From contig JAAVFD010000028.1 in NCBI GenBank assembly GCA_014800945.1, positions 34,674-98,673 on the forward strand: a stretch of 64,000 bases of DNA, written 5' to 3'. The stretch comes from Barnesiella sp. GTDB taxonomy: Bacteria > Bacteroidota > Bacteroidia > Bacteroidales > Muribaculaceae. A model generated the notes under the pieces. That model saw only the letters and a list, made by a program, of their open reading frames with translations. It searched no databases and was not told where the DNA came from. Positions 1-12,100 of this stretch are shown in pieces. Position numbers and translations under genes: made by a program. The stretch's first letter is position 1, and each line of letters begins with the position of its first letter.

Positions 1-2024
1 ATGAATGTGCTTTCGCCGAGTGAAATATTGTCGCTTGCACCCACACGGGTGAAAATTTTGTCAACAACACCGATTTTAGCGCTCTGAGCTGCAACGAAGC
101 AGCCAATCTGAGCCAGGAGTACATTTAGTGCGGTCTGACGCAACAGCGCTGACTTACCGGACATATTCGGTCCTGTAATCATCATTATCTGGGTGCCGTT
201 GTTTGATAGGCTCACGCTATTAGAAATATACGGTTCACCCGCAGGAAGCTGTTTTTCTATAACCGGATGCCTTCCTTCAACAATGTCTATTTCCAGTGAG
301 TCATCCACAACAGGTCTGTTGTACCTGTTCTCTATTGAAATTCTGGTAAATGAAAGAAGCACATCCAGCTGCGCGACAAGCATGGCATTTTTCTGAATGG
401 CATGGATATATTTGGTAATCTCGGCAACGAGTGAATTATATATCCGTGTTTCAATCACACCAATCTGCTCCTGAGCACCGAGAATTTTCTCTTCGTATTC
501 CTTGAGTTCCTCCGTGATATACCTTTCGGCGTTGACAAGAGTTTGCTTGCGAATCCATTCCGGCGGAACTTTGCTTTTGTGGGTATTTGTGACCTCTATA
601 TAGTAGCCGAAAACGTTGTTATAACCGATTTTCAGGCTTGGAATACCTGTAGCTTCGCTCTCTCTTGCCTGAACCTTCATGAGATAATCCTTGCCCGAAA
701 ATGCAATTTCTCGCAGTTCATCGAGTTGAGCATCCACTCCGGATTTGATAACAGGTCCACGGCCGAGTGCTATAGGGGCGTCATCCACAATGGTATTTTC
801 AATAGCTTTCGCTGCATCAGAGCAAGGATTCAGTCCGGCTCCGATAGCTTCCACTCCCGGATTCTGAGCCATTTCACATATATCCTTGATAGGCTTGATT
901 GCCCTGAGTGCGTTGCGAAGCTGCACGAGTTCACGGGGTGATACTCTGCCAACACCGATTTTAGATACGAGTCGTTCCATATCGCCAACCTGTTCCAGCC
1001 AGCTTTTAAGCTCATCTCTCTCCTCCGGTTTTCTGAAGAAATACTCCACAACATCCAGACGTCTGTTTATCTCACCGGCATCTTTCAGTGGGAACAGTAC
1101 CCAGCGCCTGAGCAATCTGGCACCCATAGGACTAATTGTGTCGTCAATCACATCAATCAGGCTCTTGCCTTCGCCACCCATGCTTTCCACAAGCTCAAGA
1201 TTGCGCACAGTGAATTTGTCAAGTCGCACAAACCTATCCTCCTCAATCCTTGCGAGTGAAGATATATGACCAATCTGAGTGTGCTGAGTAATGTCGAGAT
1301 AGTGAAGTATAGCTCCGGCTGCAACTACAGCCGCAGGCATATCATTGATGCCGAACCCCTTCAGGGTTCCGGTTTCAAACTGCTTCAGTAGTCTGTCTGT
1401 TGCCGCTTCTTTTGTAAAAATCCAGTCGTCAAGACCTGAGATAAGGCATTTGTAATTATAGAACAGCTCATCGAATTTTCTTTTGCGCTCGTTTTCAACC
1501 AGAACCTCTTTAGGAGCAAAATTCACAAGCAGTTTCTCGATGTAGTCAGGTTTACCCTCAGCGGTAAGGAATTCTCCGGTAGAAATGTCAAGAAAAGCAA
1601 TTCCTACCGGTCCATTGCCGATATGAACTGCAGCCAGAAAATTATTCTGCTTATGGTCAAGAATATTATCATTTATGCTCACCCCGGGAGTCACAAGCTC
1701 GGTAATGCCCCTCTTGACAAGCTTTTTTGTGAGTTTCGGATCTTCAAGCTGCTCACATATAGCCACTCTCTTTCCGGCTCTGACAAGTTTGGGCAGATAG
1801 GTGTCGAGCGCATGATGAGGAAATCCCGCGAGCTCAACTGTAGCCGCGTATCCGTTAGCTCTTTTTGTAAGTGTAATACCGAGTATTTCAGATGCAGTTA
1901 TAGCATCCTCACTGAAAGTTTCGTAAAAGTCTCCCACGCGGAAAAGAAGCACAGCATCGGGATGCTTCTGCTTCATTTCAAAGTATTGCTTCATCAGCGG
2001 GGTTTCAACAATCTTCTTAGCCAT
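1..2024 (-). CDS. mutS: DNA mismatch repair protein MutS (3' end cut by window edge)
   Basis: Mismatch-recognition ATPase of the MutS-MutL repair pathway. The ATG at 2024-2022 opens a continuous minus-strand frame of about 674 codons running off the left edge. The N-terminus has the mismatch-binding domain pattern ([19 protein letters not shown], then [12 protein letters not shown]). The ATPase Walker A GPNMSGKS lies near 145-175, followed at the very edge by the MutS signature [13 protein letters not shown]. The family is usually about 870 residues, so roughly 200 C-terminal residues, including Walker B and the dimerisation helices, lie outside. It starts 9 bases after the stop of the DUF2461 gene, so it is probably co-transcribed with it. 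Identity is certain from the motifs; only the end is missing. Confidence 0.96.
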   Translation of the reverse strand, partial: MAKKIVETPLMKQYFEMKQKHPDAVLLFRVGDFYETFSEDAITASEILGITLTKRANGYAATVELAGFPHHALDTYLPKLVRAGKRVAICEQLEDPKLTKKLVKRGITELVTPGVSINDNILDHKQNNFLAAVHIGNGPVGIAFLDISTGEFLTAEGKPDYIEKLLVNFAPKEVLVENERKRKFDELFYNYKCLISGLDDWIFTKEAATDRLLKQFETGTLKGFGINDMPAAVVAAGAILHYLDITQHTQIGHISSLARIEEDRFVRLDKFTVRNLELVESMGGEGKSLIDVIDDTISPMGARLLRRWVLFPLKDAGEINRRLDVVEYFFRKPEERDELKSWLEQVGDMERLVSKIGVGRVSPRELVQLRNALRAIKPIKDICEMAQNPGVEAIGAGLNPCSDAAKAIENTIVDDAPIALGRGPVIKSGVDAQLDELREIAFSGKDYLMKVQARESEATGIPSLKIGYNNVFGYYIEVTNTHKSKVPPEWIRKQTLVNAERYITEELKEYEEKILGAQEQIGVIETRIYNSLVAEITKYIHAIQKNAMLVAQLDVLLSFTRISIENRYNRPVVDDSLEIDIVEGRHPVIEKQLPAGEPYISNSVSLSNNGTQIMMITGPNMSGKSALLRQTALNVLLAQIGCFVAAQSAKIGVVDKIFTRVGASDNISLGESTF

Positions 2025-2033
2025 AGGAGTGAC

Positions 2034-2705
2034 TTATTCGTCGATAGAGTAATTTAGGAAATCAACAAACGGTTTTACCGTGCGAAACATATCGGCAGCC
2101 ACAAGAGGCCAGTCGTTGTTGCGGTAGAACTTTGTGCCGCAACGTGCGAATCTGCCATAATCCTTGCGGCGCAGCAATTCAGCCTGAGGATGGCTTCTAT
2201 CCCAACCTTTAGGCACAGTTTTCAGTGTGTCACCAACCCAAACAGGAAAGTTTTTTCTGAGCTCCGGATTATCGATGATGTCTGTAAATTCCTCTATGTT
2301 ATCAACTATTGCGTGACGCAGTTTTTTTAGAACAGGAGGTTCCGGGCACCAGATGCCGGCATAGAGTCCCTCATCATTTCCGCCTCTGATACCTGTTTCT
2401 ATATAATAGCCTGCCCGGTCAGTTTTACGTCCCCACGGTGACACAGCTGCTGAGAAGTAGAGCTTGAATGGGGTTTTATCCGGGCTGAAGCGTGTATCGC
2501 GATATATCCGGTACGCGCAGCTTTTTGCTGTTTGTCCTGCCAGAGCCGGTTCCCAAGCTGTCATAGCAGCAATCATCCGGTCAATATCCTCCAGCCACAA
2601 AGCCCTTAGTTCCTCATACTCCTTCTTGTGTTCTGCAAACCAGGGTCGGTTATTGTTCTCTTTCAGTTGTTCAAAGAAAGTATGCAGTCTATCTATATAA
2701 TTCAT
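2034..2705 (-). CDS. DUF2461 (TIGR02453) family protein
   Basis: Soluble protein of about 223 residues of unknown biochemical function. It matches the DUF2461 family in length and in conserved stretches: NNRPWFAEHKKEYEELR near the N-terminus, YRIYRDTRFSPDKTPFK in the first third, then WCPEPPVLKKLRHAI. No signal peptide or membrane segment is seen. A TTG at 2711 is in frame, but the ATG at 2705 is the better start because it sits just after the TGA of the upstream hexosaminidase gene (TGATAATG). It is the middle gene of a GH20-DUF2461-mutS run. The neighbours give no clear functional link. Confidence 0.88.
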   Translation of the reverse strand: MNYIDRLHTFFEQLKENNNRPWFAEHKKEYEELRALWLEDIDRMIAAMTAWEPALAGQTAKSCAYRIYRDTRFSPDKTPFKLYFSAAVSPWGRKTDRAGYYIETGIRGGNDEGLYAGIWCPEPPVLKKLRHAIVDNIEEFTDIIDNPELRKNFPVWVGDTLKTVPKGWDRSHPQAELLRRKDYGRFARCGTKFYRNNDWPLVAADMFRTVKPFVDFLNYSIDE

Positions 2706-2707
2706 TA

Positions 2708-4906
2708 TCAATCAATCTTGCGGATAAGTACAAGCCCGTGAGAGTCAGCGGCATTTTCTCCCCACTGCTCAACAACAGCTGTAAAAGGAGTTCCCGCTTC
2801 AAAAGAGTCAATGCTGAAAGTATATTGCACGGGCTCAGAAATTAAAGTATTGTTTCCGGCAACCTCTGCAATTTTTTCGTTCCTCTTGTAGATAGCCAGA
2901 GAGCCGAGATGAATTTTTGCATCACCTTTAAGTGGTATGAAAGTTATTTCATAGTTGCCGTTACCTGAAATCTTGCCGGTCGCATCAATATTCCAGTTGG
3001 CTTTTTTTGGCTGAATCTGGAGGGGATTCCATTCGGTGGCAATTCGTCCGTATTGCTTGTAAGCGGAATAGTCAGGAGCGTAATAAACCGGGAGCGATGT
3101 CTTTTTCCCGTCAACAACGGTAATGGCATGGAAATCCTGTTTAGAATCAGCGGTTACCGGAGTTCCATCATACAGAGGTGAGTGGATTGTAGGATAAGTG
3201 CCGTCAACAGTATAGCGAATCTGCGAGCCCGGAACTGATGGCGCGAGAGTGAATGTTACTCCGGCAGGTGATTCTGTTACAGATGTTACTTCCGGTTCAG
3301 GGATTCTATATACCGCACCTTTTGCATCCATCTTGGCATAGTGCTCGGTCAAACGTTTTTTGAACGCATCGAAATTGCGTCTGGATTCCTTGCCCCAAGC
3401 CACTTCAGAAACAGCCATCAGGCGAGGGAATGTGAGGTAATCGATATAGTTTTCAGAACGGTTTTCGTTGAGCTGCGGTAGCTCCTGAAGCACAGTGCCG
3501 TGAATAAACTGATCGCTCCACAGGCATCCCTGCACACCAATAACGGTAGATGAGTCGCTATAATCGTTTACCGGCATGGAGTAGCATTTTTCAAGTGAAA
3601 TCGGCGGCATCCATGTAGCTGATTTTATTTCACCGGGAGTAGAGCTTTCGGGGAAGTCAAGATACATGTGTGTGGCAGGTGTGAGAATAGTCTTGTGACC
3701 GTCAGGCACAGCCATGGTAGTATCGCTGACGTTGTGCCATATCAGCGCCACAACAGGAGTTTCGACCTTTCCGCGTGTGATAATCTCCTCCCAGCCTATA
3801 ACCGTGCGGTTTTTCTCCCTCATCATTTTTGCAACTTCATTTGTGAGCCATCCCTGGAGCTCGGAGGCTTTTGTCAGTCCCTCCTTTTTCATCAGTGCCT
3901 GACAGTCGGGGCACTCGTCCCATCGGGTATAAACAGCTTCGTCTCCACCTATATTAATATACTTTGAAGGGAACAGCTCAACCGTTTCGTCAAGAATATC
4001 GCGGAGAAACTTCATGGAACTTTCTTTTCCGACGCACAGCAAATCTCTACTGATAAAGTGCTGGCGTGGTAGCTCGTGCTGTAATCCTGTGCATGATAAC
4101 CAAGGATACGCAACGATTGCTGAAAGTATATGGGCAGGAAACTCAATTTCCGGAATGATTTCAACGTTGCGGAGTCTGCCGTACTCAATTATTTCCTTGA
4201 TGTCTTCCTGAGTATAGTAACCTCCGAGCTTGTTGTGCTCCGGTCCGGCGTAAGCACCAACCTCGGTGAGGCGCGGGTATTTCTTACTCTCAAGTCTCCA
4301 ACCTGAATCATCGATGAGATGAAACTGGAGCTTGTTGAGTTTGTACATAGCCATCATGTCAATGAAATGCTTCACATAGTCCTTATCATGGAAATAACGT
4401 GCAACATCCAGCATCATGCCACGCCAGGGGCGCTCCGGCGCATCGGTGATGCTCACGCATGGGGCAGTCCATTCAACCCCCTTTACCGGGTGGGATGAAT
4501 AAATTTCAGAGGGGAGGAGTTGTAGAAATGACTGTATGCCATAGAAAACGCCGGCAGCATCCGCCCCGGTAACAGTCACCCCTTTGGGTGTAACGTTCAG
4601 AGTGTAGCCTTCGGCTTTTTTTACTTTATCGTTATTTATGCCGAGTGTAATGCCGGCGTTACCTTTCTTTACCTGAAAAGTCATACCGGTTGAAGCTTCA
4701 AGCACATCTTTAAGGTATTCGGCATACTCTTTTGTGGCATCGGTAGTATATCCGATAGATGTGGCAGGTGATAATCTGAATGTTCCGGAATTTTCAACTA
4801 TGGATTGCGGCTCGGGTATAACAGATATCTTAGCTGAACCGGCAATAGGAACAAAACATATTGCCGCACCAAGGGCAATGTCTCTCAGAAAGCATGGTAT
4901 TTTCAT
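2708..4906 (-). CDS. GH20 beta-N-acetylhexosaminidase, secreted
   Basis: Exo-beta-hexosaminidase that removes terminal GlcNAc or GalNAc from glycans, probably periplasmic or surface. The 732-residue product has an N-terminal signal peptide (hydrophobic core ALGAAICFVPIAGSA) and a GH20b-type N-domain to about residue 150. The catalytic TIM barrel is marked by RPWRGMMLDVARYFHD, LNKLQFHLIDDSGWRLE and the catalytic Asp-Glu pair in NIGGDEAVYTRW. The position before IGGDE is Asn where many members have His. A C-terminal chitobiase/beta-hexosaminidase domain (RYTVDGTYPTIHSPLYDGT) and a further beta-rich tail follow. It is the first gene of the minus-strand run to mutS. A second GH20 enzyme lies at 14326-16551. 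Confidence 0.95.
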   Translation of the reverse strand: MKIPCFLRDIALGAAICFVPIAGSAKISVIPEPQSIVENSGTFRLSPATSIGYTTDATKEYAEYLKDVLEASTGMTFQVKKGNAGITLGINNDKVKKAEGYTLNVTPKGVTVTGADAAGVFYGIQSFLQLLPSEIYSSHPVKGVEWTAPCVSITDAPERPWRGMMLDVARYFHDKDYVKHFIDMMAMYKLNKLQFHLIDDSGWRLESKKYPRLTEVGAYAGPEHNKLGGYYTQEDIKEIIEYGRLRNVEIIPEIEFPAHILSAIVAYPWLSCTGLQHELPRQHFISRDLLCVGKESSMKFLRDILDETVELFPSKYINIGGDEAVYTRWDECPDCQALMKKEGLTKASELQGWLTNEVAKMMREKNRTVIGWEEIITRGKVETPVVALIWHNVSDTTMAVPDGHKTILTPATHMYLDFPESSTPGEIKSATWMPPISLEKCYSMPVNDYSDSSTVIGVQGCLWSDQFIHGTVLQELPQLNENRSENYIDYLTFPRLMAVSEVAWGKESRRNFDAFKKRLTEHYAKMDAKGAVYRIPEPEVTSVTESPAGVTFTLAPSVPGSQIRYTVDGTYPTIHSPLYDGTPVTADSKQDFHAITVVDGKKTSLPVYYAPDYSAYKQYGRIATEWNPLQIQPKKANWNIDATGKISGNGNYEITFIPLKGDAKIHLGSLAIYKRNEKIAEVAGNNTLISEPVQYTFSIDSFEAGTPFTAVVEQWGENAADSHGLVLIRKID

Positions 4907-4937
4907 CGGGAAAATGGTAAATTTGATGTTTGATGTG

Positions 4938-4945
4938 CAAATATA
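4938..4945 (-). promoter_or_regulatory. Bacteroidota -7 promoter element for the GH20 gene
   Basis: On the minus strand this reads TATATTTG, matching TAnnTTTG. It lies about 32 bases upstream of the ATG at 4906. No clear TTTG upstream box is seen at the usual spacing. Confidence 0.65.
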
Positions 4946-5039
4946 ATGAAAAAACGGGTGAGAAGCGGCTTGGAGTAAAATGTTTTGGAAGCGTTAAAGA
5001 TTTTTTTCTTTAATCGTTGGAATGATGGCTAATTTAATT

Positions 5040-5047
5040 TACTTTTG
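5040..5047 (+). promoter_or_regulatory. Bacteroidota -7 promoter element for the sdh operon
   Basis: TACTTTTG matches TAnnTTTG and lies about 63 bases upstream of the sdhC start. TTGG about 20 bases further upstream may serve as the -33 box. Confidence 0.6.
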
Positions 5048-5110
5048 CAGAACGTATAAGTTCCGTTAATTCCAAATAACCGAAAAATAAATCTAAATTT
5101 CATTATCACT

Positions 5111-5956
5111 ATGTGGTTAACATCCTCATCCATAGGAAGGAAGCTTGTGATGGCTATCACTGGAGCTTGCCTTATCCTATTCGTAACATTCCACTGTCTG
5201 ATGAACGGTGTTGCGCTGTTCTGGCCTCAGGGCTACAACGCAGTGTGTGAATTTCTCGGTGCAAACTGGTATGCATTGGTAGCAACCGTGGGTCTTGCAG
5301 CCCTTGTTGTTATCCATATCATCTATGCAGTTTGGCTCACCCTTCAGAACCGTAAAGCTCGCGGTGCCGACCGTTATGCTGTAACCAGCCGTCCCAAGCA
5401 GGTTGAGTGGGCAAGCAAAAATATGCTTGTTCTCGGTATCGTGGTTCTTGCGTTCCTCGTTGTTCACTTCATTCAGTTCTGGGCAAAGATGCAGCTCGCC
5501 GAGATTCTCGGATGCGAGTATGAGGCAAACGGAGTTGAAGTTCCCCCCGCAGCCGGCACAATGTTTATTCAGATTGCATTTTCTCAGATCTGGACCCCCA
5601 TTGTTTATATTATCGGCTTCGTAGCCCTCTGGTTCCACATGAACCATGGTTTCTGGTCAATGTTCCAGAGCGCCGGTTGGGACAACGATATCTGGATCAA
5701 ACGTCTCAAATGTATCGGATGCTGGTGGACCACAATCGTAATTGGTCTCTTCATCGCGCAGGCAATAGTATTTACCGTTCGCGCAAACCGTGAGAACGCT
5801 TTTGAAACACAGCTCAAGGAATACTATGAGTGGAAGAGCGCAGCCAATGTGCTTGACACCGATGTGTTCAATGCCGGTGAACCTTTCAGCGAATCAGCTT
5901 CATGCGGTGAACAGGCTTGTGATAAAGCAGAGTGTGAAAACAATACTAACGAATAA
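5111..5956 (+). CDS. sdhC: Succinate dehydrogenase/fumarate reductase cytochrome b subunit
   Basis: Diheme membrane anchor that links the SdhA/SdhB catalytic head to the quinone pool. The 281-residue protein begins with the family-typical [18 protein letters not shown]. It has about five membrane helices (near residues 10-35, 50-78, 95-125, 155-180 and 205-230) with His in [27 protein letters not shown] and FHMNHGFW positioned as heme ligands. The soluble C-terminal tail is unusual: three Cys at residues 265, 270 and 275 with regular spacing ([11 protein letters not shown]). It is the first gene of a three-gene operon, 17 bases before sdhA. In anaerobic Bacteroidales this complex usually runs as fumarate reductase; that direction is inferred from the family. 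Confidence 0.95.
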   Translation: MWLTSSSIGRKLVMAITGACLILFVTFHCLMNGVALFWPQGYNAVCEFLGANWYALVATVGLAALVVIHIIYAVWLTLQNRKARGADRYAVTSRPKQVEWASKNMLVLGIVVLAFLVVHFIQFWAKMQLAEILGCEYEANGVEVPPAAGTMFIQIAFSQIWTPIVYIIGFVALWFHMNHGFWSMFQSAGWDNDIWIKRLKCIGCWWTTIVIGLFIAQAIVFTVRANRENAFETQLKEYYEWKSAANVLDTDVFNAGEPFSESASCGEQACDKAECENNTNE

Positions 5957-5973
5957 TTAACACAATCACAGAT

Positions 5974-8001
5974 ATGGCAGACTTAAAAAGTGTAGAGGGA
6001 ATGATTGATTCTACCACTATAATGAAGGATTACGCCGACATCGAATCCTCCAAGCTCCCCGAATATCAGATTGACTCTAAAGTGCCCGAAGGTCCCATCG
6101 CAGAAAAATGGACCAACTATAAGGCTCATCAGAAACTCGTCAATCCCGCCAACAAGCGCAATCTTGATGTGATTGTGGTAGGCACAGGTCTTGCAGGTGC
6201 GTCAGCGGCTTCAACCCTTGCCGAACTCGGCTTCAATGTGTCTAACTTCTGCATTCAGGACAGCCCCCGCCGCGCTCACTCTATTGCAGCACAGGGCGGT
6301 ATCAATGCAGCCAAGGATTATCAGAACGATGGTGACTCTGTGTACCGCCTGTTCTATGACACAGTTAAGGGCGGTGACTTCCGCAGCCGCGAAGCAAACG
6401 TTTACCGTCTTGCAGAGGTGTCAAACAATATTATCGACCAGTGTGTGCAGCAGGGTGTTCCTTTCGCACGTGAATACGGTGGTCTTCTTGCAAACCGTTC
6501 ATTCGGCGGTGCTCAGGTAAGCCGTACTTTCTACGCTAAAGGTCAGACCGGTCAGCAGCTTCTTCTTGGCGCATACGCTTCTCTCAACCGTCAGATTCAG
6601 AAAGGTCAGGTTAAGTCATATAACCGCCGTGAGATGCTCGACCTCGTAATTATTGACGGTCGCGCACGTGGTATCATTGTACGTAACCTCGTTACAGGTG
6701 AGCTCGAACGCTATGCAGCTCATGCAGTGGTTCTCGCAACAGGTGGCTACGGACGTACATTCTTCCTATCCACCAATGCTATGGGATGTAACGGTTCAGC
6801 AGCTATTCAGGCATTTAAGAAAGGTGCTTACCTCTCAAACCTCGCATTCACTCAGATTCACCCCACCTGTATCCCTGTTCACGGTGAGGACCAGTCAAAG
6901 CTCACCCTTATGAGCGAATCGCTCCGTAACGACGGACGCATCTGGGTGCCCAAGAAAAAAGAAGATGCGGAAGCTATTCGCGCCGGTAAGAAAAAACCGA
7001 CCGATATTCCTGATGAGGATCGCGACTTCTACCTGGAACGCCGCTATCCCGCATTCGGTAACCTCTGTCCCCGCGACATTGCCAGCCGTGCCGCCAAAGA
7101 GCGTTGCGATGCCGGTTATGGTGTTGGAACAGGCAATGCCGTTTATCTTGACTTCAAGTACGCTATCCAGCGTCTTGGTGCCGATGTTGTGCGCGACCGC
7201 TACGGCAACCTCTTCGATATGTATCAGATGATTTCTGATGACAATCCCTATGAAACACCGATGATGATTTTCCCTGCCAGCCACTACACAATGGGTGGTA
7301 TCTGGGTTGATTACGAACTCCAGACTTCAATCAAGGGTCTCTTCGCAATCGGTGAATGTAACTTCTCTGATCACGGTGCAAACCGTCTTGGTGCTTCTGC
7401 GCTCATGCAGGGTCTTGCCGACGGTTATTTCGTGCTGCCTTACACCATGCAGAACTATCTCAGCGACCAGATCAAGGTGCCTCACTTCACCACCGACACT
7501 CCCGAGTTTGATAAAGCTCAGAAGGATGTTGAGGATCGTATCGCCAAACTCATGGCTATCAAGGGTACCAAGAGCCCCGACGAGATTCACAAGCGTCTCG
7601 GCCATGTGATGTGGAACCTTGTAGGTATGGGTCGCACACTTCAGAGCCTTGTAAAAGCTATTGACGAACTTGAGGATGTTCGCAAAGAGTTTTACAATGA
7701 TCTCCGCATCGTGGGCAGTGCCAATGACCTCAACACAGAGCTTGAAAAGGCACTTCGTCTCGAAGACTTCCTCGTTATGGCTAAGATGATGGCTATTGAT
7801 GCTCTTCACCGTAACGAAAGCTGCGGTGCTCACTTCCGTGAGGAGTACCAGACACCTGACGGTGAAGCTAAGCGTGATGATGAACACTATATGTATGTTA
7901 GCTGCTGGAAATATACCGGTGACAATGAGAAGCCGGTGCTTCTCAAAGAGCCGCTCAAGTACGAAGCTATCCAGGTTCAGACACGTAACTATAAGTCATA
8001 A
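5974..8001 (+). CDS. sdhA: Succinate dehydrogenase/fumarate reductase flavoprotein subunit
   Basis: Catalytic FAD subunit that interconverts succinate and fumarate. The 675-residue protein has the dinucleotide-binding motif [13 protein letters not shown] near residue 70, the flavinylation-region motif [13 protein letters not shown] near residue 110, substrate-site HPTCIP near residue 295, and the C-terminal FAD-binding stretch [21 protein letters not shown]. Length and motifs fit the B-type enzymes of Bacteroidota and Epsilonproteobacteria. It lies between sdhC and sdhB. Codon use is strongly biased to CGT/CGC, GGT and AAC, as expected of a highly expressed gene. Gene naming as frdA would be equally valid. 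Confidence 0.97.
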   Translation: MADLKSVEGMIDSTTIMKDYADIESSKLPEYQIDSKVPEGPIAEKWTNYKAHQKLVNPANKRNLDVIVVGTGLAGASAASTLAELGFNVSNFCIQDSPRRAHSIAAQGGINAAKDYQNDGDSVYRLFYDTVKGGDFRSREANVYRLAEVSNNIIDQCVQQGVPFAREYGGLLANRSFGGAQVSRTFYAKGQTGQQLLLGAYASLNRQIQKGQVKSYNRREMLDLVIIDGRARGIIVRNLVTGELERYAAHAVVLATGGYGRTFFLSTNAMGCNGSAAIQAFKKGAYLSNLAFTQIHPTCIPVHGEDQSKLTLMSESLRNDGRIWVPKKKEDAEAIRAGKKKPTDIPDEDRDFYLERRYPAFGNLCPRDIASRAAKERCDAGYGVGTGNAVYLDFKYAIQRLGADVVRDRYGNLFDMYQMISDDNPYETPMMIFPASHYTMGGIWVDYELQTSIKGLFAIGECNFSDHGANRLGASALMQGLADGYFVLPYTMQNYLSDQIKVPHFTTDTPEFDKAQKDVEDRIAKLMAIKGTKSPDEIHKRLGHVMWNLVGMGRTLQSLVKAIDELEDVRKEFYNDLRIVGSANDLNTELEKALRLEDFLVMAKMMAIDALHRNESCGAHFREEYQTPDGEAKRDDEHYMYVSCWKYTGDNEKPVLLKEPLKYEAIQVQTRNYKS

Positions 8002-8071
8002 ACAGTAAACCACGGGGTTGTGCCGGTGGATTTTACCTCCGGCGCAGCCTACCAAATAAAAATCATATCAA

Positions 8072-8827
8072 ATGGAAACAACAATCAGCGTAAACCTGAA
8101 AATTTGGCGTCAACGTGGTCCTAAGGAAAAAGGCCAGTTTGCCACATATCACCTCGACAATGTGTCGACAGGCAGCAGCTTCCTCGAAATGCTTGACATG
8201 CTCAACCAGCAGCTTGTTGAAAAAGGAGAAGAGCCTGTAGTGTTTGACAGCGACTGCCGCGAAGGTATCTGCGGTATGTGCTCGCTCTACATCAACGGTC
8301 ATCCCCACGGACCGGTGCAGGGCATTACAACCTGTCAGCTCCACATGCGTAAGTTCAACGATGGCGATACAATTACCATTGAACCCTGGCGTTCTGCTGC
8401 GTTCCCGGTGATTCGTGACCTTATGGTAAACCGCAATGCTTTCGACCAGATTCAGCAGGCAGGCGGTTATGTATCGTTCAACTGCGGTGGTGCTCCCGAT
8501 GCAAACGCCACTCCTATATCAAAAGAGGTGGCTGATGTGGCTATGGACTCTGCAACCTGTATTGGCTGCGGTGCTTGTGTAGCTGCTTGCAAAAACGGCT
8601 CAGCAATGCTCTTCGTTTCAGCAAAGGTGAGCCAGTTCGCCCTCCTGCCTCAGGGTCAGGTGGAACGCAAGCGTCGTGCCCGCGCTATGGTCAAGAAGAT
8701 GGACGAGCTCGGATTTGGTAACTGCACCAACACCGGAGCTTGTGCAGCAGAATGTCCCAAAAACATTCCGCTGAGCAACATCGCGCGTCTTAACCGCGAA
8801 TTTGTTAAAGCTAAATGCGCTGACTGA
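8072..8827 (+). CDS. sdhB: Succinate dehydrogenase/fumarate reductase iron-sulfur subunit
   Basis: Electron-transfer subunit carrying three Fe-S centres between the flavin and the cytochrome b heme. The 251-residue protein shows the N-terminal [2Fe-2S] cysteines in CREGICGMC with a later ITTCQL. Two ferredoxin-like clusters follow: [14 protein letters not shown], and [19 protein letters not shown]. It starts 70 bases after sdhA and is followed directly by a strong intrinsic terminator. The sdhC-A-B order and the dicluster layout are standard for Bacteroidales. Confidence 0.97.
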   Translation: METTISVNLKIWRQRGPKEKGQFATYHLDNVSTGSSFLEMLDMLNQQLVEKGEEPVVFDSDCREGICGMCSLYINGHPHGPVQGITTCQLHMRKFNDGDTITIEPWRSAAFPVIRDLMVNRNAFDQIQQAGGYVSFNCGGAPDANATPISKEVADVAMDSATCIGCGACVAACKNGSAMLFVSAKVSQFALLPQGQVERKRRARAMVKKMDELGFGNCTNTGACAAECPKNIPLSNIARLNREFVKAKCAD

Positions 8828-8858
8828 TAAAGCGGCGTAAATAATACAATTAATTGGA

Positions 8859-8896
8859 GAGGGTGTGTCTAAAAAAATTGACACACCCTCTTTGTT
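8859..8896 (+). terminator. Intrinsic terminator after sdhCAB
   Basis: Perfect 11-bp stem, 8859-8869 with 8880-8890 (GAGGGTGTGTC / GACACACCCTC), loop TAAAAAAATT, then TTTGTTAT. The A-rich loop may make it usable in both directions. Confidence 0.85.
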
Positions 8897-9041
8897 ATAT
8901 CATAGGTTTCATTGGAATTTTACGAATCATCCGAATCATGGTACATCAGATATTTCGTATGTTTCTGATTCCGATGCCATACTGGCATATATTTTAACGC
9001 ATTTTTAACGGGATTGTAAAATATACTATAGTATTATTCGT

Positions 9042-9049
9042 TATCTTTG
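9042..9049 (+). promoter_or_regulatory. Bacteroidota -7 promoter element for the large LRR/BIG2 gene
   Basis: TATCTTTG lies 57 bases upstream of the ATG at 9107, after an AT-rich stretch. No good TTTG box is seen at 19-21 bases. Confidence 0.6.
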
Positions 9050-9106
9050 CGAGATATTGGAAATAAAGTACACTTATCACATTGAAAATAAACCGGATTA
9101 TTTGAT

Positions 9107-12100
9107 ATGAAGAATAAAGGATTACTGTTTATTACGTTAATACTGGCAAATATAGTTTGTTCCGAATCTGTGTGCGCTCAGAAAAAGGGTATTGTTGTAG
9201 ATGGAAGTCACAATCAGAAGCACGCGATTCTTGAGGATTTCGGCAAGGCTAACGCAACCGGTATCAGGGAGGATTTTACAGAATTCTGGTATATTGTAGA
9301 GGATGTAACCGCACAGGAATGGACTGCTACTCTTACATATCAGAGAATGAAATCCGGAGAGGTGGATTTTTCAACCGCTACACCTCCGGAAACAGCATAT
9401 AATTATGTGTGGGGTGGATGGCCGGGTATAAAACACAATGGTCAGGTGTTCTATACAAGCAAGTTTCTGTCAACAGCTACTGAAGATTATGATGTGTTTC
9501 ATTCAGCACTTTCAATACTCACAAACACAGTCATAACTTACAATGGGGTAATGCATAAGGCTAATGTAAGCAAAATCGGAGATTATGCATTCAGCAACAG
9601 TAATATACGCTGCATTGATGTGATATTATGGAGCGATGATAACGATAATGAGCCTGATAAGAACCTCGAATTCGGAAACTATGTGTTTTACAATTGCAAG
9701 AACTTCATAGGGCTGCCCGAGGGTTCGCCTTATAAGGTTATTCCTAACAACGTAACCAAAATAGGCCGGGGTGTTTTCAAGGGATGCTCTGCTATGGAGC
9801 GGATGATTATCGGCGATAAAGTTGCGGTGATTCCCGAAGAGACATTTGACGGCTGTACAGCTTTGAAAGAGCTGAAACTGGGTAGCGGTGTCAAAGAGAT
9901 TCGCTGCTCTATCACCGGACTCAAGAGGCTCGCTGTAAGTGCGCCTGTACCTCCGGCAGTAGCATCCGGTTGCACTGTGGAGGCTGAGGAAATTTGGGTG
10001 CCGGAGGAATATCTGGATGCCTACAAAACAGCCTGGGCAGGAAAAAATATCAAACCCTATAGTTTCAAGTTCAAAAATAATCCCGTAGTGGCTTATGCCG
10101 GTTATCAGGGAGAAGTGTATTTTGACCGTGTGTCTCCCGGAGAGGGCGAAAATAATTATGTTTATTGCTATCCGCGAGATAAAAAAAGTGACGGTTCACA
10201 GAATATCATCTGGACTGTTGACGGAACACATGGTAGCAACACCCCATCCGGCAAGTTCAAAACTGTGTGGTACTCATACGATTGCGACCAGCGAAAAATG
10301 CTTGCAGCAGGTAATGTTGTTTATGAAAACCGCACGCTTGTGAGATTCGACAGCCCGGGCACATACAAACTGTACTTTACCACTCTGGATATAACCAATC
10401 ACACCGAGGAGGTTACGGTAGAGGTTGAAGCGCTTCCGGCAGGTTATGTGCCTGTGGAAAAAATTACCGTCAGTGATGCCGGTGCGCTCCTGAACCATAC
10501 ACTCAAAGTTGGAGGCAAAGAAAAACTGAGAGCAACGATAGGGACTGTTGACGGAACTACGGCTACTTTTGATAAGGTGACTTGGGAGAGTTCCAACCCC
10601 GAAGTGGCAACAATTAATCAGACAGGCGATAAGATTCTCGAAGTTACCGGAGTGAAACCGGGAGAAACTGTTATAACCGCACGCAGTACCGACCCGCGTA
10701 TGCCGGATGTATATGGTACCTACACCCTTAGAGTGGTTCAGCTTATGGAAAGTTTTATACTTGAAGCGAATTACGGTGGAGTGTGGGATGAGATTGATAA
10801 GGTCGGCAACTATACTCTTGAAGGTATTGTTGGTGAAACTCTCCAAATTCGACCCGTTTGTTTCCCGGAGGGCACTTCACATACAGCAATGTATATAAAT
10901 GTTGATCAGTTTACTTATGAGGGGCAGCATCCGGATCTTGAAATAGATGAACAGGCTGGTACTATCAAGCTGAACTCGGCAGGAAAAGCTCAACTCAACA
11001 TTATGGTATTGGATGAAACTGTTCATAAAGAGAAGCCTGTTATAATCACGGTATCCGAACCCGGAAAAAAGGTTAATATGATCTGGGTAAAGGAGATTGA
11101 ATCCGGTAAGCTGTATGACTACAGTAACGGTTATACCGGAGATGTCAGCGATCAAGTGCCAATCCGCCTTAGTTATAACGGCGATGCGGAGCGAAAGCAG
11201 GTTGTGTGGGAGTCAAGTGACCCCACAGTGGCAGAGGTAGTTCCTACCAATCAGATAGCTACTTTAGCTGAAGATAATGAGCCGCAATATCATTTTACCA
11301 TTCTCTGTAAGAAGCCCGGAACAGTGCGACTTTCAGCAGCAGCTGCTGATGGCGGCACAGGCTATGCGAGCTTCCCGGTGACTGTCAATCAGCCGAAAGT
11401 GGTTTCAGTTCCGGTGAAACAGAAAGCTAAATATGAGTATGAAAGCAACAGGTACCAGCTGAAGCAATATGAGCAAAACTTCTTTTTTGAACTACATAAA
11501 GATGGCACAGCATCTCTTGTTCACCCTTCGGCAGGAACAGCTTCACCTTTGACAAGTGACGGAGTGCCTGCTGAGCCATACAACTTTGAATATCCGGGAG
11601 ATCTGTTCCTGTCAAGTTCAGGCTGGATATTATGGAGCCCTGTTATGGACTCGTTGCAGTATAAGAACCGTGATATGTATTTCACAGCTCTTGCTATTCC
11701 GGACGAGATTGAATATGAGGGTGATAAATATACCGTAACCTCTATTGGCGACTATGCTTTTGCCGGAAGTAATGTGGTGTGTGTCAATGTGCCGCCAACA
11801 GTTACATCCATAGGAAACTATGCATTCAAGGATGCTAAAAATTATAGGGGATTTTCACAGGTTACGCATTATCAGTTGATGCCTGAAAGCGTAACAGAAT
11901 TGGGTAAGGGAATTTTTAGCGGCTGTAGTGCATTGGAATGTATGCATATAGGTCATAATGTCAGGGTATTACCTGAAGAAACATTTGACGGGTGTACTAA
12001 ACTCGGTTCAATTTCTTTTGGTAAGAATCTTGAAAGGATAGATTGTAATATAAATATTCAACCTGCCGGACTTGATATGGTGGTTTTCAATTCAATGACC

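Noticed and set aside
7327..7887. 186-codon antisense frame inside sdhA
   Set aside because: Antisense shadow produced by biased codon use of a highly expressed gene.
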